64,000 nt of DNA, taken from contig LVAT01000045.1 in assembly GCA_001604135.1 (NCBI GenBank), positions 1 to 64,000 of the forward strand, written 5' to 3'. A program made the position numbers and the translations under genes. Shown one piece after another: positions 34,783 to 43,946 of the stretch (position 1 is its first letter; every line of letters begins with the position of its first letter). A model generated the notes under the pieces. It was not told the origin of the DNA. It was given only the letters and a program-made list of their open reading frames with translations, and did no database searches. The DNA is from Clostridiales bacterium Firm_14 (GTDB taxonomy: Bacteria; Bacillota; Clostridia; Saccharofermentanales; Saccharofermentanaceae).

Positions 34783-35208
34783 ATGACCGATTACGAAGTA
34801 ACACATTCGATCACACCAGAAGAATATATGAAGATGCGCGAGATAGTCGGCTGGGGACTTTTTCCGCTCGAGCAGGCAGAGCAGGGACTTAAGAATTCAT
34901 TTATCCTCATCTGCCTTAGAAAAGAAGGCAAGCCCATAGCGGTAGGAAGGGCCGTCAGCGACCACGGGTACGTGGTATACATAGCTGATGTCATCGTCTG
35001 CCCGGAGTACCAGGGACAGGGTCTTGGCAGGGTAATAATGGAGAAGCTGTTAGAAGAGATCAAGGCATCCTTAAAGCCCGGTTATAAGGTCATGATCAGT
35101 CTCCTCGCTGCTAAGGGCAAAGAGGAATTCTATAAGAAGTTCGGCTTTGTGGACAGACCTAATGATGCATTCGGGTGCGGAATGCATCAATGGTATCTGG
35201 CTGAATGA
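34783..35208 (+). CDS. GNAT acetyltransferase
   Basis: This 141-residue, single GNAT domain has the acetyl-CoA loop VCPEYQGQGLGRVIMEKL and a C-terminal FYKKFGFVDRP segment. Substrate unknown. The stop lies 12 bp from the end of a convergent gene and no terminator is seen. Confidence 0.85.
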   Translation: MTDYEVTHSITPEEYMKMREIVGWGLFPLEQAEQGLKNSFILICLRKEGKPIAVGRAVSDHGYVVYIADVIVCPEYQGQGLGRVIMEKLLEEIKASLKPGYKVMISLLAAKGKEEFYKKFGFVDRPNDAFGCGMHQWYLAE

Positions 35209-35220
35209 CTTAAATGCTGA

Positions 35221-35718
35221 TTACGTAAAAGGGGTCAGCTCCCATTTCATCGGTAAGAACTTGCCTTCGCCGTCGATTATGGTGAAGGCATTATCTTTTT
35301 GATTCCAGCGCATGTACTCACGGTCGCTGCCTGTGGAATCCATGCAGAGGACTCCGTCATAGCAAAGATAGATCTCGCCTGAGAGGAGACAATAAGGACC
35401 GAGATCAGTGTGGCACACGACGACATTGGTGAACTTGGTTGTCGGTGCATCGTCGTCGATTATGCCGATGAGAAGTTCATTTGTTCCGTCTTTGTCCAGA
35501 TCCGTAAGGAGATAACCGATCTTGTTGTTCTTATCCTCGAGTTCGGCAGGGACTCTGAGGTTCGCATACTTTTCAGTAAAACCGTTTTTGATTCCGTTGC
35601 CGTAATACTCGAGCGTGCTCTGATACCAATCCTTGGGAATGATCTTGCAGCTTGTCACACCAGGCACGAGTGCTGCCAAAAATACTACCGTTAAGATAGC
35701 TGCTAATGTTCTTTTCAT
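35221..35718 (-). CDS. Lipoprotein of unknown function
   Basis: This 165-residue protein has a signal peptide with lipobox GVTSC (about residues 20-24). The mature part has LTDLDKDGTNELLIG, a pattern also found in the lipoprotein at 58011-58829 (YDMDKDGTDELFIG) and in FG-GAP/VCBS-like calcium-binding repeats. AAGGGGT precedes the ATG. Probably surface-exposed; role unknown. Confidence 0.75.
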   Translation of the reverse strand: MKRTLAAILTVVFLAALVPGVTSCKIIPKDWYQSTLEYYGNGIKNGFTEKYANLRVPAELEDKNNKIGYLLTDLDKDGTNELLIGIIDDDAPTTKFTNVVVCHTDLGPYCLLSGEIYLCYDGVLCMDSTGSDREYMRWNQKDNAFTIIDGEGKFLPMKWELTPFT

Positions 35719-35759
35719 AGTTTTTACCCCTTATCCGTAGATATAAGAAATATTTTACA

Positions 35760-38348
35760 TTAATTCCTGAATTTTTCCATCCTGACGATATGCTCTTCGT
35801 CAGGCTCGGTTATGCCGTTCTTGTAGTCGTAGCCCATCTTAAGATAGAAGGGAATGCCGGTGACCGAAGCGGGGATCTCAACGCGCTTGGCTCTTGAGAA
35901 GAACTCATCTTTTTCCAGGGTCCCGACAATGAGCTTTCCGATACCCTTGCCCTGATAATCGGGGTTTACGAAAATCGTGAACAGTGAGCTCTCGTCTTCT
36001 TTGCCCCAGTAGGGACCGATGGCGCCGCAGCCTATGATCGAACCTTCAGATTCGGCAACATAGAAATGTGTCCATGAAGCCCTCTCGAGAACGTGTTCAG
36101 GAGACTCTGATGCGATCAGCTGATCTATCAGTTCTTCCGGATAATCTTTCCTGTTGGAGATGCTTATGGTCTTTCTTATCAGCTCTGATACTGCTTCAGC
36201 ATCCTTATCTTCCAAACGTCTTATTGTAACTTCAGGTTCTGACATATCTTTGTTGTCCGTATCTTCCTTCTTTTCTTCCTGTGCGGGCTGTTCTTTTCCA
36301 ATCTGCGCAGGCATGCCCATTCTGGCCTCATATTCTTCCTTGGGCATCGGCTTGGAGTAATAGTAGCCCTGGATCATGTTGCAGCCTTCTGCGGCGAGGA
36401 AATCCACCTGATGCTGTTCGTCGACGCCTTCTGCGACTGTCGTCATGTTGAGCTTCTTTGCGAGATGTAAGATCTCGGAGACGACTATCTCGGCTCTCTC
36501 ATTGTCGTTCTCGCCTCTGAAGAAGCCTGCGTCGAGCTTTAAGATGTTAAGAGGCATATCCTTAAGGGAGTTAAGTGAAGAGTAGCCTGACCCGAAGTCG
36601 TCCATGGATACGAGGAAGCCGTATTCCTTGAGCTTCGTGATGGTCGAGAGCATGAGCTTCTGGTCGTCGAAGAATGCGCTCTCGGTAAGCTCGATCTCGA
36701 TGAGTTCGTGAGGAGCGCCTTCCTTGTCGATTATTTCCTTGATCTGGTCAGCGAGGTTTACCTCAGCAAAATGCGCGCGTGATACGTTGACTGATACCGG
36801 TACGCACTTTCTGCCTTCGTCGAGCCAGGTCTTCTGGTCTCTTGCTACATGGGCGAGCATATAATGGTCGATCTCCGTAATGAAACCGCTGTTCTCAAAT
36901 ATCGGAATGAACCTTCCGGGAGGTACGAATCCCATCTCATCAGAGACCCATCTGATAAGGGCTTCTGCGCCGAGCTGCTCGTTGGTGCGGGGATCGTACT
37001 TGGGCTGGTAATAGACCTTGAATTCTTCCTTTTCGAGAGCATCCTTCTGGTGCTCTGTTACAAGATCGATCCACTTCTCATCTTCAACGAGCTTGTCATC
37101 AAAGAAAGCGATGCCGGAATCGTCAGTGGATTCCAATGTCATTCGCGCAGCAGACGCGTTGTTGTAGAGAAGATCGATATCGGCGTTTTTCCTTACGCTG
37201 GAAGGGATCATGTAAACGCCTGCCTGGAACTTGAAGTCGTGTTCAGTGCTGATCGCTTCGAGGCTCTTGATGATGCGCTCGAGCTTTGTTCTGGCTTCTT
37301 CCTCGCTGTTTGCCTTCAAGAGGAGCTGGAAGTTATTGATCGTGCCGTGAGAACAGATCTCGTTCTTATCGAGGAAAGCACATATATTCTTCCAGACCAG
37401 GCGGAGTGTCTGCTCGCCCATGTCGACGGAGTGGCAGAGTACGTAATTGCGGTACCTTACGAAGATAAGGCTTACGACAGCGTAATTGACGCCGGCCTTT
37501 CTTTTCTTAAGGATCTCCTTGCTCTTCATTGCGAACCAGAACCAGTTGCGGTTTACGGTGATATTGTCTCTTAGGACAAGATTTCTCATCCTTCTGTTGC
37601 TTGAGTGGGTCCTTATGAGATTAGTGACGAGAAGTATGAAGATGAGCACAGTAAGGATATAGCTTACTGCATCGTAAAGTATGCCGAATGCGAGGTCACT
37701 GTATGTGAATGAGAAATTGGTCTTGAACGCGATTATCTCAGATCTGTTCCTGACATAGTATGAAGTCCAGTATTCGTATTTCGTATCCATGCTGATGGTT
37801 TTCTCGAAAACTCCATTTAAGATGTTCCAGATGTTAGGCGTAATGCGCGTGTCATCAACATTAATAAAAGGATTGTTCTTATCAGGCAGCAAGAAGAAAT
37901 CCTCGATCAGTTCATCGTCATAAGTCTCGTTTAACAAACCGAATCCATTGGATTTTATATCGCTTGTCGGCAGGAGCTCGAAAAAAGTCCTGTGCTCTTT
38001 ATCGTTATCGTCACGCTCATCCCTCTCGAGCACGGCCGTTATCTTACCGTTCTTTCTAAGGATATTCAGATTGTTGTCAGATACGAAGATGGAGTATCCG
38101 GACTCTTCGAAAGACTCGAAAACAGAATCAAGCTCATCTTCAGATGCCTTATCATAGATCCTGGCATATCTTGCAGTGTTCTCGACTTCATTGAGCGCCT
38201 TGAGCTTTGTAATATAAGTCGCTATGAGATCGCCTGACAGCGATATGATCCCGCAGGCGATGATGAAGACCAGCGTATATAAGATAAGCGGTACTATTAT
38301 CCTGTTCTTGGGTAACTGGTATCTTTTGTCTCTCTTAACTCTTGCCAT
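35760..38348 (-). CDS. Membrane c-di-GMP phosphodiesterase (degenerate GGDEF-EAL) fused to a GNAT domain
   Basis: This is an 862-residue protein. Two membrane helices (about 18-40 and 225-248) bracket an extracellular sensor. A degenerate GGDEF region (about 275-415) has no GGDEF motif. The EAL domain (about 435-690) has Glu462 in AEALIRW, ELTESAFF and the DDFGSGYSS loop (Asp583-Asp584), so it should hydrolyse c-di-GMP. After an acidic linker, residues about 705-862 form a full GNAT domain (VTIRRLEDKDAEAV, VNPDYQGKGIGKLIV, FYLKMGY). EAL-GNAT fusion is unusual and continuous in one frame. Upstream AAGGAACAATGG supplies a ribosome binding site. Confidence 0.9.
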   Translation of the reverse strand: MARVKRDKRYQLPKNRIIVPLILYTLVFIIACGIISLSGDLIATYITKLKALNEVENTARYARIYDKASEDELDSVFESFEESGYSIFVSDNNLNILRKNGKITAVLERDERDDNDKEHRTFFELLPTSDIKSNGFGLLNETYDDELIEDFFLLPDKNNPFINVDDTRITPNIWNILNGVFEKTISMDTKYEYWTSYYVRNRSEIIAFKTNFSFTYSDLAFGILYDAVSYILTVLIFILLVTNLIRTHSSNRRMRNLVLRDNITVNRNWFWFAMKSKEILKKRKAGVNYAVVSLIFVRYRNYVLCHSVDMGEQTLRLVWKNICAFLDKNEICSHGTINNFQLLLKANSEEEARTKLERIIKSLEAISTEHDFKFQAGVYMIPSSVRKNADIDLLYNNASAARMTLESTDDSGIAFFDDKLVEDEKWIDLVTEHQKDALEKEEFKVYYQPKYDPRTNEQLGAEALIRWVSDEMGFVPPGRFIPIFENSGFITEIDHYMLAHVARDQKTWLDEGRKCVPVSVNVSRAHFAEVNLADQIKEIIDKEGAPHELIEIELTESAFFDDQKLMLSTITKLKEYGFLVSMDDFGSGYSSLNSLKDMPLNILKLDAGFFRGENDNERAEIVVSEILHLAKKLNMTTVAEGVDEQHQVDFLAAEGCNMIQGYYYSKPMPKEEYEARMGMPAQIGKEQPAQEEKKEDTDNKDMSEPEVTIRRLEDKDAEAVSELIRKTISISNRKDYPEELIDQLIASESPEHVLERASWTHFYVAESEGSIIGCGAIGPYWGKEDESSLFTIFVNPDYQGKGIGKLIVGTLEKDEFFSRAKRVEIPASVTGIPFYLKMGYDYKNGITEPDEEHIVRMEKFRN

Positions 38349-38543
38349 TGTTCCTTGTTCCTTATTCCTTATTCCGTTTTGCTAGGGAACTGCCCGAATT
38401 ATAACACGCTGAAAACCCGTTTTTAATCGGTATAGAAATATTTAAGGGATAATTAAGATATTTGATATAGGGAAGATATATAGAACGCATATTATCAGGC
38501 CGTTGGGGGATGCCTTGAAAATGCCGCAGGCGAAAACATCGGT

Positions 38544-38603
38544 TTAAGGTTAAGTTAAGGTTGGCATGATTGTGAGTTAAGGTTGCTTTTGTAAAATTAT
38601 GAT
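38544..38603 (+). promoter_or_regulatory. Three phased TTAAGGTT direct repeats and promoter
   Basis: TTAAGGTT occurs at 38544-38551, 38555-38562 and 38577-38584, that is, spaced 11 and 22 bp, on one face of the helix. A TATGAT -10 box lies at 38598-38603, with its -35 position inside the third repeat. This layout fits activation by an OmpR/PhoB-type response regulator. Confidence 0.65.
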
Positions 38604-38633
38604 GCAAATAACGAACAAAGGGGAGACAGGAGT

Positions 38634-40637
38634 ATGAAAAAAGTTGCAGCAATAGTACTTGCTACTGCAATGACGGTGCCGCTTATTACGGGGTGCGGCG
38701 CTGTAACAGTACCCGAAGAGAGTACTGCTGAGACTACCGTAAAAGAATTAGGACCTGCTAGAGCCCAGGATGACTACTACAGGTTCGTAAACCAGGAACG
38801 CTTTGACACGTCAGAATTCGAATACGGAAGCTCAACCGTTGAGATAGCTTTCAAAACTGATCTTATCGATGAACAGATCGAGAAGATCATTGATGACTGC
38901 GTGGCAGGTTCAGGTTATGCCAAGGGTTCCGAAGAGGATATCATCAAGACGGCTTATGAATATTACCAGGCATACGACTATAAGAATGAGCCGATCCCAG
39001 AAGATCTCATGGCCATGATCGAAGCGATCGATGGCGTTAAATCGCTTGATGAACTTCTTAAACTTGACGCAAAGCTCGTTACAGATTACGGCACAACTGG
39101 ATTCTTTGAACTGAACGCCGGAGTTAATCCTCTTAAGCCCACAGAGAGAGTAATCCAGTTTAACCAGCTCAGCGGTGTCCTCAAGACATCTTTTGAAGAG
39201 ATCGAAGAAGGCAACTACGTTATCAACAATATCAGTAAAGATGCACAGATGATATTGATCACAAGAGGATACGACAAGGAGACAGCAGAGAAGCACGGCA
39301 AAGCGCTTGCGCTGCTCGCCCTTGATGTCTATGGCGGTACTGATATAGATATCACCAAAGAAGGGATGCCCTTTAAATACCAGAAGATCCTTTCGACTTC
39401 AGAAATGAAGGAGCTTTTGAGCAATGTAGATCTGGACAGTTACCTTACGGAACTCGGAATCGACAAGAGCAAAGTAAATAAGTACCTGATAACTGATGAG
39501 GGCCAGCTCAAGGCGCTTAACAAGGTTTTTACAGAAGAGAATCTTGATGCTCTGAAGACCTGGGAGCTCGGTATGCTCTATGGCCAGTACGTCAGATACA
39601 TTGCGCCACACTATCAGCAGTATGAGACATATGTAGGGAAGAGCTATAAGTCTGAACACGATCAGGCAATAGATGAGATCTCCGAGAAGTTCTATAAAGA
39701 GACTGACCCTATCTATGTTGAGCGTCACTATGCTCCTGAGACTGACAAAGCATTAAGAAGCATGTGCGATGACATCAAGAGCGGCTACAGAAAACTCATC
39801 AGCGGTGCCACATGGCTCAGTGACGGGACAAGAGCAGAGCTTCTCCAGAAACTCGAAAATATCGTCTACGTAACAGGCACAGACCTTAAGAGACATAACA
39901 ATGCCGAGTATGCAAATATCTACGGCAAGAATTACTATGAACTTACATTGAATTACACAAGGCTCTCACGCAAAAAGATCATTGATGAGTTTAATAATGA
40001 TGATCCCATTTCAAGAAAAGATGTCGGAATGCCCATGCAGATGATGAATGCATGCTACGATCCCGGTTACAACAACATCACGATCACGGCAGCCATTACA
40101 AATGAACCTTTCTTCAGCACAAAGTCCGATTACTACACGAACTTAGGCGGTCTGGGTGCGGTAATCGCACACGAGATCGGACATGCTTTTGACAGCAACT
40201 GCATCGTGTTCAATTCAAAGGGCGAATACGATCCTTCGTGGATCCCGGAAAAGGACATGAAGATCCTTGAAGAGAGAAATGAGAAGGCGAAAAAATACTT
40301 TGAGGATAATTTCACTGTCTTTGGTGTTTACCACGTCGACGGTGACCAGACATTAGGCGAGAACTATGCTGACTTAGGCGGCGTGGAGTGCATCACTTCG
40401 CTCTGCAAGACGAAGGAAGACAGGATCAAGCTTTTCGAGAGCTATGCAACCATATGGTGCGGAATGTGCACTGATGAAACGATAATCAATCAGGTTGCAT
40501 TCGACGTTCACAGCCCGTCTTATATCAGAGTAAATGCCATTCTCTCAACTATGGATGCTTTCTATGAGACTTACGATATCAAGGAGGGCGACGGCATGTA
40601 CATCGCTCCCGAGAAGCGTATCTCAAGATGGTACTGA
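38634..40637 (+). CDS. M13-family metallopeptidase lipoprotein (PepO/neprilysin-like)
   Basis: A 667-residue protein. The signal peptide carries lipobox LITGC (cysteine at about 21), so the enzyme is membrane-anchored outside. M13 features include MNACYDPGYNNITI, the zinc motif HEIGH in VIAHEIGHAFDSN and ENYADLGGVE with the third zinc ligand. It would cleave small peptides. The ABC exporter genes follow within 15 bp, so the module may process or remove peptides. GGGAGACAGGAG lies before the ATG. Confidence 0.93.
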   Translation: MKKVAAIVLATAMTVPLITGCGAVTVPEESTAETTVKELGPARAQDDYYRFVNQERFDTSEFEYGSSTVEIAFKTDLIDEQIEKIIDDCVAGSGYAKGSEEDIIKTAYEYYQAYDYKNEPIPEDLMAMIEAIDGVKSLDELLKLDAKLVTDYGTTGFFELNAGVNPLKPTERVIQFNQLSGVLKTSFEEIEEGNYVINNISKDAQMILITRGYDKETAEKHGKALALLALDVYGGTDIDITKEGMPFKYQKILSTSEMKELLSNVDLDSYLTELGIDKSKVNKYLITDEGQLKALNKVFTEENLDALKTWELGMLYGQYVRYIAPHYQQYETYVGKSYKSEHDQAIDEISEKFYKETDPIYVERHYAPETDKALRSMCDDIKSGYRKLISGATWLSDGTRAELLQKLENIVYVTGTDLKRHNNAEYANIYGKNYYELTLNYTRLSRKKIIDEFNNDDPISRKDVGMPMQMMNACYDPGYNNITITAAITNEPFFSTKSDYYTNLGGLGAVIAHEIGHAFDSNCIVFNSKGEYDPSWIPEKDMKILEERNEKAKKYFEDNFTVFGVYHVDGDQTLGENYADLGGVECITSLCKTKEDRIKLFESYATIWCGMCTDETIINQVAFDVHSPSYIRVNAILSTMDAFYETYDIKEGDGMYIAPEKRISRWY

Positions 40638-40652
40638 TGGAGGGGATAGAAG

Positions 40653-43112
40653 ATGAATATTGTATTTAAAAACTCACTAAAAAATATATTCTGCAAGCCT
40701 TTAAGGACATTGCTCGTGGTCTTCGCGATCTTTGTCTGCTGCCTCTGCGCATTGCTCTGCTTTGACTTGAGTGAGAGCATCACTACAGTTCTTACAAGCT
40801 ATATGGGCAACATTTCCAGGGCTGACTTTATCGTCATTGCCACGGGAAGCGATGTTTCCACGCTTCCTGAAGGTTTCCCTGAAGCAGATACAATGACCCT
40901 CGTTGGCGACAGCGAAATGCTCTACAAGAAGATCGACGGCGAATACTGCTATGTAACAACAGATTCCCTGAGGATCTTCGGCCTTAACGTAGATGAAGCT
41001 GTTGACATGAATTTCATTGCTCCAATCGACCTTAAGGATGACGAGATCTATCTGACAACAAAGTTTGCTGAAGATTTCGGATATAAGGTTGGCGATAAGA
41101 TCACCATTCATGACAGGGCCCTGGAAGAACTCGAACTTACGGTAGGAGGTCTTCTTCCCAGCGATACGAAGAACCCGCTTATCGTGGCTCATTCCGGCGT
41201 TGTCAATCTTAATACAAGCACCAGGATCAGCTGCGGCCAGTTGAATGCCGACATGCTCATGATCGATCTTAAGGATAACAGCAAGATCGAAGAAGCAAAG
41301 AAGATACTTGAAGCAAGATATCCTGATGCTTCCATCCAAGATCTCTATTTAACAGATTCAGACATGCAGATGATCAACGAACTGAAGGCTGTTTTCTATC
41401 TTCTGTTCGCGATCACATTCCTTCTCGTTATCTTTGTAACGGCTTCAATCTGCAACAGGATCGTAAGCGAGAGAATGTCCTTCATCGGAACTCTCAGAAG
41501 CCTTGGCATGAGCACAGCACGCACAGGAAGGATACTCCTTCTTGAGAACGTTCTTTATGCTCTCTTGGGAAGCATACCTGCAACGGCATTGTATTCACTT
41601 ATAAGAAACCCTATTCTGGACTTCCTGTTCACGGCTAAGGACGGCTCAGGCAATGCTATCCAGCTTGATATGCCTCCGTATCCGCTTGCACTTGTGATCG
41701 GCGTTATCTTAGGCGCTGTGCTTATCGAATGTCTGATCCCTTTGAAGGCTATTCTTAAGGCTCTTAAGACATCCATTAGAGATATCATCTTCGATAACAG
41801 GGATACTGAGTATAAGTACAGCAAGTCAACACTCATCATGGGAATCATCTTCCTCGCAGTTGCTGTTCTGACATTCTTCTTCAGAAAGAATATCATCCTT
41901 GCAACAGTCTGCATGCTTTCCACGGTAGCTGCGCTTGCAATGCTCTTCCCGAGGATCTTGAAGCTCGTTGCAACGCTCATCAAGAATATCGCTGATAAGA
42001 CAGACAAGCCTACATGGGGTCTTGCAGCCGTTGAGGCAGTCTCAAGAAAGAGCACAGTCGGAAGCGGCGTCCTTTGTACAACTGCTGCTGCAATGTGCGT
42101 TATAGTTTACGCACTCTCCGGCGCTATGTCCGGCAACATGAACCAGGTTCCTTACAGCTGCGATGTTGTTTTCGAACCCAACAAAGAGGCAAAGTATTAT
42201 ACATATATTGAGCATCTCGAAAACGTAACCGATGTGGAGATGGTCTATGAGCAGATCGAAGTAATCAGCCTTAACGATGCTCCCGTTACATACGCTTACT
42301 TTTTCGCTTTGCCTGAGAACGGATATAAGTATCTCACGGCATTCGAGAGCATACCTGAAAGCCTAGAGGAAGGAACTGTTGCTGTAGACAACGGATTTGC
42401 GAAGCGTAAAGGCATTAAGGTCGGCGATACGATCAAGGTAACACTTAACCCTGAAGGCGTAGTTCCCGTAGACAGAACTTATACGGTCGCTGAGATCATT
42501 AAGAGCAACACCGACAGCATATCTGACGTCATCATGGTAAACATGGATGAATATCAGCTCCTCGAACGTGACATGCCCGGCAGGATCCTGATCAAGTCTG
42601 ATGATCCCAATGGAACAAAGCAGCTTCTTGAGACATATGCCAAGGGATCTTACGAACAATTAAAGACATATGATGAGGTAATCGAAGATCAGAAGTCCAG
42701 CAATGCAAAGGCCATTGCGATCATTGGTGCGATCATCGTCATTGCTCTCGGCATGACAGCGATCGGCATGATCTCCAACCAGCTCTTGGGCTTCGAAGGA
42801 AGAAAGAAAGAATGCGCCGTTATGCTCTCAACAGCAATGGGCAAGGGCAAGCTCTCCGGAATCCTTCTGAAGGAAGTTCTTATCACATCCTTTACTGCTT
42901 CCGGTATCGGTACGATCGTAGGAACCTTACTGACAAACGTAATTAATACTGCACTGGCAAGCGGACAGACGATATCTATGGACATCACCATAAATCCTGT
43001 TCATATCATCCTGTTCTTCATTGCAATGACAGTCGTATTTACAGGAACAGTACTCTTCCCGATAAGGAACTTAAGGAAGATGAAGATCTCAGAGCAGATC
43101 AAGTATGAGTAA
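40653..43112 (+). CDS. FtsX-like ABC transporter permease
   Basis: This 819-residue protein has an N-terminal helix (about 17-38), a MacB-like periplasmic/extracellular domain, FtsX domain helices at about 245-400, a second extracellular domain, and C-terminal helices at about 685-810. This is the two-FtsX-domain layout of peptide or lipoprotein exporters such as BceB/MacB-type proteins. The stop codon is just before the ATPase gene. GGAGGGG lies upstream of the ATG. Confidence 0.92.
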   Translation: MNIVFKNSLKNIFCKPLRTLLVVFAIFVCCLCALLCFDLSESITTVLTSYMGNISRADFIVIATGSDVSTLPEGFPEADTMTLVGDSEMLYKKIDGEYCYVTTDSLRIFGLNVDEAVDMNFIAPIDLKDDEIYLTTKFAEDFGYKVGDKITIHDRALEELELTVGGLLPSDTKNPLIVAHSGVVNLNTSTRISCGQLNADMLMIDLKDNSKIEEAKKILEARYPDASIQDLYLTDSDMQMINELKAVFYLLFAITFLLVIFVTASICNRIVSERMSFIGTLRSLGMSTARTGRILLLENVLYALLGSIPATALYSLIRNPILDFLFTAKDGSGNAIQLDMPPYPLALVIGVILGAVLIECLIPLKAILKALKTSIRDIIFDNRDTEYKYSKSTLIMGIIFLAVAVLTFFFRKNIILATVCMLSTVAALAMLFPRILKLVATLIKNIADKTDKPTWGLAAVEAVSRKSTVGSGVLCTTAAAMCVIVYALSGAMSGNMNQVPYSCDVVFEPNKEAKYYTYIEHLENVTDVEMVYEQIEVISLNDAPVTYAYFFALPENGYKYLTAFESIPESLEEGTVAVDNGFAKRKGIKVGDTIKVTLNPEGVVPVDRTYTVAEIIKSNTDSISDVIMVNMDEYQLLERDMPGRILIKSDDPNGTKQLLETYAKGSYEQLKTYDEVIEDQKSSNAKAIAIIGAIIVIALGMTAIGMISNQLLGFEGRKKECAVMLSTAMGKGKLSGILLKEVLITSFTASGIGTIVGTLLTNVINTALASGQTISMDITINPVHIILFFIAMTVVFTGTVLFPIRNLRKMKISEQIKYE

Positions 43113-43131
43113 TAATTTGGAGGATAATAAA

Positions 43132-43806
43132 ATGAGCAAGATTATTGAAGTTAAAAACGTAAGCAAGACATTCGGCAAGGGAGAGAACCTCAACCAGGTC
43201 TTGAAGGGCGCTGACATGAGCGTTGAGCAGGGTGAATTCGTATCCCTGATGGGCGCTTCCGGTTCAGGTAAATCAACACTCCTTTACCTGGTCGGCGGCC
43301 TCGACAGAAAGTTCGAAGGCAACATCTCCGTATGCGGAAAGGACATCGGTTCTTTAAAGGATAAAGAGCTTTCCGACTTAAGACTCAAGAACATGGGATT
43401 CGTATTCCAGTTCTATAACCTCGTAATGAATCTGAATGTCGCTGATAATATCCTCCTTCCACAGACTATGGCAGGCAAGAAGAAGTCAGAGCTTAAGCCC
43501 GCACTCGATGAGATCTTGGAGATCACAGGACTTACTGAAAAGCGCAAAGCAATGCCGAATACATTGTCAGGCGGTCAGCAGCAGAGAGTTGCTATCGCAA
43601 GAGCAGTATTAGGCAATCCTCAGATCATCCTCGCAGACGAGCCCACAGGTAACCTTGATGCACAGTCCACAAAGGAGATCATGGAGCTCTTTGCAAAGCT
43701 CAACAAAGAAAAGGGACTTACCATCCTTCAGGTAACACACTCTGAGCAGTGCGCTTCATATGGCACACGTACGGTAAGACTTGAAGACGGTAAGACAATA
43801 GGATAA
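43132..43806 (+). CDS. ABC transporter ATP-binding protein (MacB/LolD type)
   Basis: This 224-residue ATPase has Walker A GASGSGKST, Q-loop FVFQFYN, signature LSGGQQQR and Walker B IILADEPTGNLD, all intact. The start at ATG 43132 is preferred because GGAGG is 9 nt upstream; an ATG at 43105 overlaps the permease end. It energises the permease at 40653. A terminator follows at 43841. Confidence 0.94.
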   Translation: MSKIIEVKNVSKTFGKGENLNQVLKGADMSVEQGEFVSLMGASGSGKSTLLYLVGGLDRKFEGNISVCGKDIGSLKDKELSDLRLKNMGFVFQFYNLVMNLNVADNILLPQTMAGKKKSELKPALDEILEITGLTEKRKAMPNTLSGGQQQRVAIARAVLGNPQIILADEPTGNLDAQSTKEIMELFAKLNKEKGLTILQVTHSEQCASYGTRTVRLEDGKTIG

Positions 43807-43840
43807 GCCCCCTCTTACAACCCCGAGAATATAGATGCAG

Positions 43841-43875
43841 AAAGCAGCTTGTGCGTAAAACGCGGCTGCTTTTTG
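43841..43875 (+). terminator. Intrinsic terminator after ABC ATPase
   Basis: AAAGCAGC and GCTGCTTT (from 43865) pair around a secondary GCG/CGC stem, followed by a T-rich stretch. Confidence 0.85.
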
Positions 43876-43882
43876 TTTTAAC

Positions 43883-43910
43883 TTGACAATGTAAAGATAC
43901 CCGCTATAAT
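43883..43910 (+). promoter_or_regulatory. Strong promoter for the hydrolase-TetR-GNAT-S41 genes
   Basis: Consensus TTGACA (43883-43888) and TATAAT (43905-43910) are spaced by 16 bp. A TTCGAA-centred imperfect palindrome lies directly downstream and may be the site of the TetR regulator encoded in the operon. Confidence 0.85.
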
Positions 43911-43946
43911 CTTCGAATATAGACAGTGTCAAGATTGGAGAGGAAT

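Noticed and set aside
36849-37574. 241-residue plus-strand frame inside the EAL-GNAT gene
   Set aside because: Antisense shadow of a gene with clear conserved motifs.
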